DNA from: Diphasiastrum complanatum
Lineage: Eukaryota; Streptophyta; Lycopodiopsida; Lycopodiales; Lycopodiaceae
Direction: 5' to 3'
Assembly: GCA_029204225.1 (NCBI GenBank)
Contig: CM055095.1
Location: forward strand, 71,465,617-71,529,616
Length of the DNA stretch: 64,000 bases
Made by a program: the position numbers and the translations under genes. This document shows, in pieces, positions 48,301-60,300 of the stretch (position 1 is its first letter; each line of letters starts with the position of its first letter). Under the pieces are notes generated by a model. It had not been told where the DNA came from. It ran no database searches and worked only from the letters and a program-made list of their open reading frames with translations.

Positions 48301-51300
48301 ATATCTGCCTCTGTTTTGGACCTTGATGCTTTGATGCTGGCTATTAATAGTCTACAACAACAGATTGTGGATATGCCAGCTAAGCAGAGTCGGGATCAGC
48401 AGGATCTCAAGGAATTGACGCAGCTAAGGCAATTAGTGCATCAACCCTTGTTTACTCCTAAAGTTTTTGCTGGGGAAAAGAAGGATAGAACCCCGGAGGC
48501 GGTCTTGCAATGGCTGGATCGATGGAATTCACACTTTTCCATGCACGATTCATCCGAGGACAACAAGATCAATCTCACAGTCATGTACCTGCGAGGTAAA
48601 GCATTTACCTGGTGGCAAGATATAAGGGGTAAGCCTGAAGTTCCAAGGAATTGGGAGGATTTTTGCAAGGCCTTTAAGGCGGCCTTCCTTCCTATTCTTG
48701 ATGATTTTGAATTTTACTATCAGTATGCAACAATCCATATGGGGAACCGGCCCCTGGATCAGTATTTACAAGAATTTCAGGAGGTCTATTCTCGTTTTGC
48801 AACTAGAATAGATCCCTTGTTAGTAAAATTGCATTTTATACTGGGGTTGCCAAGAGACTACCAGCTAGAGGTCAGGAGGAACCAGCCTCTTACCCTCGAG
48901 GATGCTGTTCGCTTCGCCAGAATCTACGATGATACTCGTACGATGGCTGCTAAGCCTGAGACTGGTGTCTTGCCTGTCAAGCCGTAACTGTTTTATTTGA
49001 CGATGGTTCCACACATAATTTTATTAATGCTAATTTGTTGCAGAAGCTAAAGGTGGAAACAAGGCAAAGTGACCACCGATACACAGTGAAGCTGGCAACG
49101 GGAGCAGAAAGCCAAGTTTGGGACCGGATAGTCCCACGTCTACCAATAGAGATTCAAGCCTATAAGGATAAATTAGACTTTCATATTATGAATCTAGATA
49201 GGGCAGATGTTATACTTGGTAAGGAGTTGTTCTATGAGAGGAACGAGTCTATGAAGAAAAACTATGTAACACGCAGTTTGTCGTTTTTACATAATGGCTT
49301 ACTCATAGAATTGAATAGAAATGTTGATATTTCTACTCCGTATATGCTTTCTGCTTTGGAAACTGTTAAATGTATGGATATTGTTGATTGCAGTTCTTAT
49401 TTATGTTGGTTAAAAAATTTTACTTACCATGAATTACGTAGTTTGCAATTTTACAATCTCCAAATGGAACTAATGTCTAATAATCTAAAGCAAGAAAACT
49501 CACCGGAAGGTGAAATTTTTAGGAAACTTAGGCAAGAATTTAACGACGTGTTTCCTGAGCAACTTCCTGAGGGTCTTCCCCCCTCTAGGGGTGTTGACCA
49601 CGGTATTAAACTGATTTCTGGTAGTTGACCTATATCACTGTATCCATATAGGATGAGTACTACTAAAGAGGATGAGGTTTATAGGCAACTGCAAAATTAC
49701 CTTAAGATGGGCCATGTAAGGCCTAGTAAATCTCCCTGGGGGGCACCTGTGCTCCTTGTTGATAAAAAAGATGGAGGTACTCGTCTTTGTTTGGACTTTA
49801 AAAAGTTGAATAAGTTAACGATTAAAACCTTTATCCTTTGCCGCGAATGGATGAACTGGTTGATCGATTGCATGGTGCAAAGTACTTCCACCAAAATCGA
49901 CTTGAGATCAGGGTATCATCAAATTCGCATAAAGACTGAGGATGTTGAAAAAACTGGGTTTAGAACTAGGTACGTTACAGCGGTGTTAAAAGTGCGAGCA
50001 ATGTAGGGAGAAACAACGTGTGCTACAAGCTTTAGGAAGTCTACATTTAGAGAATCATAGTCAGTAGCTTTATGAAGTTTGGCATGTTTAATTGCGTTTT
50101 CAACCATGTGTGGAGTAAAAAGAGAGCAGTGGGTAGATCATGGTGAGAGTAAGATAGGAGGAGAGTCCATGGTATATAGTTTCGTGGCATATTCAATCCA
50201 GGATTCGATTGCTATGGGGGCCTATCAGGGCCCTGATCTTCGAACTGACACCCGTCCAAACATGCCCTGATCGCCACAAATTTTCAGCCTTTGTGACTCC
50301 CTGCAAGCACATAGCATCAAACACAAACACAGTGGAGCTGGCTGCATCGTGTCCTCCTAGCCTTTGCTGCATAGATTATGATGAGGAATGCCTTTCTCTA
50401 GGCTCACTTATACACAATCCTCAAGCACCCCTTAACCCTGACCCTTCCTAAATCTCGACACATGGCCAACTCCATGCACAGTCGACACTTGCCACTTGGC
50501 AGTACCCTGACACATAGGCAAGTGAGTAGGCTGACATGTGTCACTTATCCATTGGACCAAGTGTCCCAGTGAGCATGTGACACGTGTCATGTTTGACCAG
50601 TCAACCCTGACATGTGTCACTCAGTCATTGGACCAAGTGTCCAAGTGAGCATATGACATGTGTCATGTTGACTAGTCAACTCTCCTACTTTTTAGGAGGT
50701 TAGTCCAGCCACTCCAAATTAATGACCCAGTACCTAGCTGGCCTAAAACCATAATTAAGCTCGAAAGCACTCATCTGAGTACTCACATTTTTCTTGTCAT
50801 TGTAAGCAAGAACTCCAACAGTGGCAAGTACTTCTCCTACTGAGTTTGCTTATCCCCAATAAATGCCCTAAGCATATCCTCTAAGGTCTGGTTGACTCTC
50901 TCAGTTTGGCCATCCGTTTCAGGATGCTCTGTACTGCTCATTCTGGACTTTAAGTTTGGCAATAACTGGAATCCAAAAGTTTCCAGTGAATCGAGTATGC
51001 CTGTCAGACACTATGGATGATGGTAATCCATGAAGTCTGAACACATGCTCGATAAAAAAATTAGCTACTCCAGCCGCATCAATCTTTTTACGCGTTGGAA
51101 TAAAATGAGCCATCTTAGTGAGTCTGTCAACTACGACCAAGATAGAATCATGATGTGACTGTGTACGAGGTAAGTTAGTGATAAAATCCATGGAGATGCT
51201 CTCCCATCTTCCACCTGGTATAGGTAGTGGGTGTAAAACTCCAGGAGTTCTAATCCTTTCAGCTTTATTGACCTGGCACTTCAAACACTGCGTCACATAA

Positions 51301-54300
51301 TGGTAAACATCTTTTTTCAATTTAAGCCACCAAAAGTTACGTAAGATCAACTCATAGGTCCTATCCACACCAAGATGACATGCACTAGGGCTATCATGAT
51401 GGATGTTAGCTTGCATTTAGGCATCTTGGTTTTGGCATAGTAGGGTTAGATTTGCATTTTTTGTGGGTTTAGGGTTAGATTTTGATGATTTGAGTCATCT
51501 TGATTGGATTTCTTGCTTGTAATCACTTGTGATTGATGAGTAAGGAGGGGGATACAGTACATCGGTGCTAAGATCGACCTATTGTAGCTTTATCTGACAT
51601 AAATAAGCTCTTAGAGAACTCGGCGAAGGTTCTTTCCCACAATAAAAGCTCAGTGAAGATTTTTATGATTCTGATTATTTTTATGAAGGAAAGCCACATC
51701 AACCAACATTCGCCAGTCCTCTTGAACATTCCTCATATATTTTTTACCATCAGTGAATCAAGCGAAGGTTAGTTCCCAAAATAGAAGTAAAGTGAAGGTT
51801 CTAAGTGATCCTGACCATTTTCGTGAAGGAAAGCCACATCGTTGACCAAAAATCTCAGTATCTTTCTGTTAGCCTTCGCCAGTCCTCCTCAATATTCCAA
51901 TTAAAGGAAAATAGCCATCTGAGAAGTGGGCAGAGGTTATTTCGCACAAAATTTGTTCGGCAAAGGTTAGTCCTATAGATTTATCCATTTTTGATCAGAA
52001 CCCTCGCCAACCTCAAAAACATCATTACTCAATATTAAACTTTTCCATTTTGTCCAGACCACCTCCAGTAAATCCGGCAAAGGTTAGTTTCCAAGGATCT
52101 GTGTCGGTGAAGGTTCTCAGTGATTCTGTGACCATTCCTCATAGAAAGAACCCTCTCCAAGTTACAGAAAAGCTCTGATACAGCATAAGAACCTTCGCGG
52201 AACCTACCATAGTTCTGTTACATTGTGATGTATCTTTAGTCCAGTGGGCGAAGGTTAGTTTGATCAGAACTGGCAAATACAGTGGTTTCAGTGATTTTTT
52301 AGGCCAAAATCTCAAAAATAACCTCGCCAAGGTACTATTTGATGAACCCTCGCCAGTATCATCATTGAGTTCAGATCAGTCACATTTAGCTACTTTGAAG
52401 TCAGTGAAGGTTATTAAGCTGTAGAAGGTCTGTTACTATTACATTTTCGCCGTTTCTTGAGTTTAGACCTAGTTGATCCGATTTCCAATCTTCAAAATCA
52501 TTTTGACATTAGTTTTTGATACTAAAATCTGGTAAGACTTTACCACCATCCTAGTGGAACAATTAGAAGTCACTAGTCTACTGATTTTAAAAATCATCTA
52601 AAGATTCACAATCTCAAGAGATGGAACGGGAATGTGAAGTTGAGTATCCCTCCTAGTCTACCTCCTTACTCAAATCTTTCTAAAGCCAAAGCATCTCTTG
52701 TATCATTAAAGCAACACAACATGGATCCTCATATGATGTGGCTAGATGTTCCCGAAAAAGACAATGGTATGTCTCTTTGATCTCATAGCATACAAAGCAT
52801 CGAAAAATGAATGTTCTTTTGACTTGACCTCACTCATGAGATAGAAACGAGAAATCGTATCTTAATGGTGGATATCCTAAAAGCATTTTATCTCCACATA
52901 TAATTTATGAGAAGAGACCTTAATCTGTCCCAGAGTAAATATGAAGCTATGTGATAGTCCAGAGTCTGGGTGGTAGCCTCAGCTCTCTAGCAACTTCCAA
53001 CTGTAGGAAAGGAGCTGGATTTTGAAAGGCCCTTCCAAACACTTTGGATGTACTCATGATATAGGGACTTCCTGATGTATTGATGGGGTCCCCTTAGGAA
53101 AATGGGATATGAAAATGTTTAATGTCTCCAATATGTGAGAGGCCATGATGGACGATGACCTTGATCATGTCTGGCTTGGGTTTGCGAGTGGCAAATATGG
53201 ATATCTCGTCTTTCTATCTGCAAACTTTGTGACCCCAATGAGAACATGGCCTCAATCTGACTTGGAGGCACAAACACAAGCATCATGATCTTTTGTGGAA
53301 TAGAGGGCTTAGGCGTATCATGCATGATAACATAGTAATATGCAAAATGTGTGATATTGACAATTCACCAAAGTGATTCTTGTGCACCAAATCTCTATCG
53401 CACATGTGGATGTAGGGGTGACCAGTGCCTCAAAAAGACGGCACTTACTTCAGACATCCCGTCTATGTTGTTTGAATCAAAACCTCTCGAAATTGACTAG
53501 GGAGGCATGACCTTTCCTAGTCAATTAGTAGTGGCATGTCTCATGCTGAATATAGGGCTCGTGATTAGTACACCCAAATATGAGTATGAGGACACTATCT
53601 CTAGAGGCTGGCTATCCAAAGTGAACTCTTGACTCTGCATATAGGTCCTAGAGGAATTAAAGACCATGATCTTGTTCTTGCCGGAATTAACCTTCAAGCC
53701 CCAGTTGGAGTAGAAGGCATGTAAACTTTCTAGGTGTCTTTGTAGTCCCTTGTCATTGGGGAGACCAAACCACATTGTTGGCATTGGGTAGGTCCTGATT
53801 GATCCCAAAAGAGTTGTCACATGCATAGATTGTGATCTTCTGTGGCTATAGCATAGAATCACCCGAGGAATGACTGGTCTGGGAGCTGTCAGTGGTGTCT
53901 CTGAGTAAGGTTTCTGAGGTATGTTGATTTCATCCTCTGACTTTGACTTTGTCTCTGCCCTGGAGTGTCTCCTGGAAAACAATGAGTGGAAAAAATGAGG
54001 TGATCTGTTGCTGTGTCTGATGGGAGTGAGTGAGTTGATGGTTAATGATTGGTAAGAGAGAAAAACATTTGTTTTTAGGAAAGTGTTTTGATACCAAGAT
54101 ATGAAAACATCACAAAAATGGCATCATATGAAGACTAAGACAATATAATGCTCAGCAAATAGAGTTTTTCTACAAAGAACATCATATAACCAACTGGATA
54201 TTCGTGTGCAGGTCCTCCCACAAAGGAACATGACTAAGTATCTCAAAGACTCGTAGGATCATTAGCTGCACTAATTAGTAGAAAAACTTTTCATACTAGT

Positions 54301-57300
54301 GTGGAAGCCCCAAAAGGGAAGAAGCTACTACATGATGAGGACTAGCATCCCCCAACCTCGGTGAGAGTCAAGGTTTAGTACTCAATTATGTGCCATTAAA
54401 TTGGCCCAGTAATGTGAAAGTGTCCTTAACTAGATGTAATAGATATATGACAAACTGTGCTGAGCTATTTGTGAAGATTGAAGACAGACCGGTGTTATTA
54501 TCAAGTGTTTGGTATGCTCCTTAGATTCGCACAGAATACTGTGTAGAACATCGAGTTTTCTGCTTGCAAAGATGTAGCTTTCTGGATCAAAGCATTGCAG
54601 CATTTTCCAACTGGCTCTGGATGTATTTTGTGCTAATAGGGAAAATCAAGAAAACGGTTCATGGTTTTGAGAGCAGCAGGACCGTTGACGGCAGTGGTGT
54701 TTGGCACTATCTTCATTAAGCTTTTCCGACCATCCTCAATTACTCTGGTGAGTGCTGACATCTTACTAAATTCTCTTGGGAAGTGTTCCATATGGTGATA
54801 TCATTTGTCTCGTTTCAATGTTAGGATCTGCCTTGGAAAGATATGTCTATTTTTCTGCGTTTTGTGGTTGAGTCGATGCAAGTGCAAAAATTGGAATCAC
54901 AAACATTTCTAATTTTTACATGGTACTCGTCATTGTGAATTGCATAGAAAAATAGCATGGAGGATGAATGGAAGAACTCTGCATTTATCAAGTGTTTTCG
55001 AAATTTCTATCAGAAGAACAATTGACTGTATTTGCATTTTATATGTAGAGCTTGTAATCCTGCAGTATCAAAAGGAATGGCGACATGTGATTGATCTTCT
55101 ATGTTAGTTGAATCAAAAAGTTATCCATATCAATGCTGTAGAATCTGGAAAATGTATGCAGGTTGGGCCAATTCCACAGGGGCTTCCAAAGTTTTCAGTT
55201 GACTATGAGTTTAAATATGCCAAAGAGCTGCTGTCAACTGCACTTGTGATAACTGGTGTTGCGATTCTGGTAAAGATTGCTCCATACGACGCTGTGATTT
55301 GAACATTTCATTTCTACGAGAGGGCTTCAATGCAGCAATGACTTCTTTTGCAACTATTTAGCTTCAGATGTTGAATCCTATTTACTGATGGTAGACAGGT
55401 AGATACGGTACTTCTTATGGCTGGTATGCAACAGAAGAGCCCATTATCTTAAATTTCGATTCACATCAGTGATGTCTCATACAGGAATCTGTTGGAATCG
55501 CGAAAGCTCTTGCAGCTAAGAATGGATATGAGATTGATTCCAACCAGGAGGTACTTCTATTTATGCTCCTATAGTCAAGTGTATTTGTTCCAGGGAAAAC
55601 ATTTCCTTTTTCTCCAGTTGGACTAGATCTATCATGTCACCATGAGCCTTGATCTAGTCCATCTGCATAGATGCTAATACTTGAACATAGCAAGTAGTCT
55701 TAAAGATTAACTGAAAAGCTATAAGGACATAGAAGTCATTATGCATCTCATTATCCATTGTAATCTTCCAAACCCAGCTGTAGAATTGTCAGTAGATGTT
55801 CAAACAACCTTAGTAGTCCAATAACACTTTCTTCGTCACAACCGTGCTGTCACCCAGTAAGATGAGCTGATACTGTTTTTGATGTTTTGTCGTTCTTTGC
55901 AATCACATCACGAATTCATACACAAATCAACATTATCCTAGACTTCTGAAGAATTACCTTCCGGACTTCCACCTTGATGGACTGTAGACCATCCCATTGA
56001 TTTAGTACCTGCTCACTCAACTTGGATCCGCCTCTATCAAGATAGGTCATTTGTTGAGCATAAGTGCTAGACTTTTCTTCAAACACTTGTAAGAGATCCT
56101 TTCAGAATGAAATGCAAGTGATAATTTGAACACTGAAGGTGTATCATGTTCACTGAATTTTAAGAATCTAACAACTTTGCCTCAGGATATCCACTGTTCT
56201 CGTTATTTCTCCCTTCTAGGAAGCAGTTATATCTAGCTTACAAATTTTTGTGGAGAAACAAGTTTTCGGGGTTGGCCGTATTTTTCTGGTTCTTGAGGAA
56301 CAGAAACTTGATGTGGGTGGAAGTCTTTTGCAGCTATTTGGTCTTGGAGTTGCTAATGTGTTGGGATCTCTCTTCCAGGCCTACCCGACAACAGGCAAGT
56401 TATTTGACTAATTTGTATGCCTGATAGTGTATCATCAAGGCTAGATGCTGCTGGCATTTCTTAGCTTTGTGTTGCAGATATTGGTGGCACAACTCTCGTC
56501 CTTCTCAGATGGCTTTTGTATTTTTGAAATTCTATCTATTTATAGATCAGAAATTTATTATAGACTTTTGTTGAAGCTTAACCTGAAATATTATTTTATA
56601 GGAGTGCTATAATTTCTTTAACTAAATTTTTCATGCTAAATCCTTGCCAGCTATATAGATAAGTGTCCTTGTCAAGGCAGTGACATTGTCATGCAACGAT
56701 AATAGCACCCAGCAAACTGGGTTCTGCATTGCACATGCTTTTCTTGTGGAAAGTTTGATTTGACTAATTTGATAAATCAATGTAGTTTCAAATGATCATA
56801 AAAGACTTGCCTTAGTATAAAAATTGGAGGTAATAGTGGCTTTTGTGTTTGTGGGATTAGTTAGATCCATGCTTGGATTATAGCTGAATGTTACCATTGC
56901 ATGGAGGTTCTTTAAGAAGACAGTTGACTAAGTTAGAGGTGATTGTCAAAATTACAAACTCTCAAGACATTTTCTGAGCGTTTTAAAAGACGACCTTGAT
57001 AAGTTGACAGCAAAACTTAGAAATCTGTACTGAATACCTTTATATTTGAGGGCTTTCATTGAGTTGATGTAGAATGAGTATCTGAAAGAGATCATTGTGG
57101 TTGTGTTATTCTCATATTCTAAGAAAGAATGCTGGACTGCGTCAATTGGTTAAAAATTGTCTTAAACTTGATTGAACTTTGAACTTTTTCTTTTTGTGTC
57201 TAATACATGCGTACGTAGAATTTTGCAATTATGCAAATAGTTGCTCAATTAGGCACAGAAATCACGAGGGTAGTAAGCCACTAGCCTTGTCAAGCCTTCT

Positions 57301-60300
57301 GCTTGACTAGGTCAGTTATTGCTAAAAATAACACTGAGATCATTGTGGTTGTGTTATTCTCATATTCTAAGAACGAATGCTGGACTGCGTCAATTGGTTA
57401 AAAATTGTCTTAAACTTGATTGAACTTTGAACTTTTTCTTTTTGTGTCTAATACATGCGTACGTAGAATTTTGTAATTATGCAAATAGTTGCTCAATTAG
57501 GCACAGAAATCACGAGGGTAGTAAGCCACTAGCCTTGTCAAGCCTTCTGCTTGACTAGGTCAGTTATTGCTAAAAATAACACTAAGTAGTTAGAACATTG
57601 AAAAGTACTTAAGGAAACTCTTGTCAAATGCATATGTGAACTGACAGTAATGTAATTTGAAATGACAAGCTGTAAATGAAATTATGAAAAACCATGAAGC
57701 CAAGCTAAGCTCTATTAATCACCAAATGAGGTCCCTTTTGCCTTTTTATACTTTGTGGAGACAGTAGGTCTGCCGCTTAATTAGGGCCCAACACCCAGGC
57801 TGTCAATGTTACATGTAAATCAATACATTGTGAGTCTTGGGGCCCACACTATAATGTCCATTGTCAATTCAAATTGAAATTAATTATGTGGGTCAAAATA
57901 CTAATGAATGATATCTGTAATGGGGGGCCTAAGACCCAAGAAGTTACTTGTAACTCTTGCCTACCTAACAGACATAGACTTACTGTGGATATAGTAATAA
58001 GGAGAGAGATCTATGCTGATTTAGATTCAGAACCAGTGAACATCAAGGCTCAAAACTCCATCAGTATTGTATTTTTTGCTTTCTCTATTTGCATTACCTC
58101 GTCTTTTTTCTGGATGGTTGTTTTTTTAATTATTGCTCTTTCTCTAGACGTAAATAGACATTTTCCGCCATAACTTTTTGTTTGTGCACAATATTCAAGC
58201 ATCCCTTAACCTTGACCCTTCTCAATGTTGCCACATGACAAACACCATGCACAACTGACATTTGCTACTTGCTACTTGCTACTTGCTAGTTATCTTGACA
58301 CATAGGCAAGCAAGGAGGAATATTGACAAGTGTCCTATGGACTCATCCTCCTTTAATTCTAATTATTAGTTGCCCTAATTAGCATATCTTTAGGTATTGG
58401 GCCAATTACCATTAAGGGCATGTTCTTATGGGACCCAAGCACCCTAACTTGCCCTGATGTCAAGAAGGTTCCACTAAGGGCCTCCAGATAGTTTATATAG
58501 GGTTATCATTTAGTCATTATTACGATCCTTCTTTTCTAATAGGTATTGCTTGGGCTCTTTATGTGAGATCTCTTGTCTATGCTTAGCTGTTGCTTGTAGG
58601 GCTTTAACCATTGTTCTTCATTGATATCAGTATATGTGATTGAGTTCATAACATGGTATTAGAGCACTTTACTGAGCAATTTGGTAGGTGCTATTTTTAT
58701 TTTTCTCTCTAGACATTCTCCCTCCAAATACTTCTCTCTGGCCTTTTTCTCTCTCTAGCCGATTTCTCTCTCTAGAATATTTTTCACATTTTTTGTCAAA
58801 TTTTTTGTTTGTGACCATATTTGAGTTTCTTTTAGTTGCATTGGTGTTCTAGCAAATTTGGTGCCCATGATGTTGTGATTTCTTTGCCGGCTGTTTTCTG
58901 GAAACACAAATTTTTAGTGTTTGGGAGAACTCATTTTTGTAATCCTTTTTCGTGACAAAAGTCGAAACTAATCATATGGATGAGGGTGCTAGGCTGAGGC
59001 AAGATCAATGATTCGAATTTCATGTCTAATAGAGCTCTACATCAAAAGATTTTGTGAAGTTTTCAATAGGGGTATTTTTTTTACTTTTCATTATTTAGTT
59101 GTTCTTTTTGCATATGATAGATCTTGTTATTTCCTATTGTCTCTTGATTTTTGAGTTATATTTTTTATCCTTTTGACCTTTTAGAAGTGAAGTTTTGAGG
59201 AGCGGGAACTTGGATAGAAGGAAATCTAGGTCTGTTAGTGTGTTTGCGTACAAGTGATTGGCGAGTCTAACAGCTTGTGGATTTGGGTAATGATGTAGCC
59301 AACGATGTGGCTCTGTCCAGTTTGTAGAAACTCAGAGGTGCTGAAAGATTGGGAGTTTGTTTGCAGGGATCTGAGTGTGGACAATGTTGCTGTTCTGTGT
59401 GATGTAGAATGCATTGGGGTTCAAGTAGCAGCGGTGCCAAATGTTAACAGATGCCCTATTCCAGAGGATCTGTTGGTTTTTGGTTCTTTTACTTCTTGCT
59501 TACAGCTTCTACGGCTTGGTATTCTGCTTGTTACTAGGCTTCATGGCATTCATTAGAAGTCTTCTTGATCTTACAATGCCAAATCAGGCAGAAGGGATAG
59601 ATTCTCGTTGTAGTATATTTTTATCCTGCCTGTCAGAAGACAACTCGGGACGAACTCTCTTGAACGCACTTACATTCATACATAGATGCAAGCCATGAAC
59701 GCTCATTCACAGATCAGAGTGCAACCCAAATGAACATTCTGTAGATTCTACAGCTACCTACTCTAAAAACGAACTGAATCAGATCCTAAGCATTACTAAA
59801 CTGAGCCACACTTGCATAAATTGACAACAAGAACCAAGAACTAATCTATAGCATGTTAGAAGTCCAAGAATCAAGAAACCAACCAGTCTTTTGATTCTTG
59901 GACATCCCAAGAACATCAAGAACTGGATTGTAAAGAGATATGCAAGAACTACACCACAGATCCAGCCTATTTAGTTTACCTGAATGTTGGTTCCTACATT
60001 AATCCACAAACAAGAAAAGAAACTAATCCACTCTACAAAAATAGCAAATCTAATCCACTCTACAGTCCACAACCACACACAAAAGGAGGGAAGGGCAAGA
60101 TCATAAATGCATCACTCAAGAAACAAGCATGATCAAGGAGCTCAATGGATGCACCACACTCGTGAAGGCTCTTCTCATTTCAGCATGGAGTTGATACAAT
60201 TTACAAAAAGCTTCTCTACTCAAAGAGGGAGTCTCTTAAATAAGCAAGAGAGCTCCTTAGGTGGCATCCTAGTGGAATTTCCACATTTTACAATTTACAA

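Larger units (their letters stand above)
46923..49974 (+). mobile_element. Gypsy element D, 5' half, same family as A and B
   Basis: 5' LTR 46923-47370, primer site 47373-47385, leader to 48249, gag 48250-48987, protease from about 48985, RT start to 49974. It is cut off within RT by a LINE fragment. Gag lacks its zinc knuckle, and gag and protease are in different frames. Confidence 0.88.

Noticed and set aside
54640-54747. Exon 6 in the alternative frame [11 protein letters not shown]
   Set aside because: It leads to a stop and loses the conserved [10 protein letters not shown] block; the phase from exon 5 selects the other frame.
59305-59556. Open frame with a CPVC motif
   Set aside because: Lacks the remaining cysteines of a zinc finger and lies deep in intron 9; likely chance.
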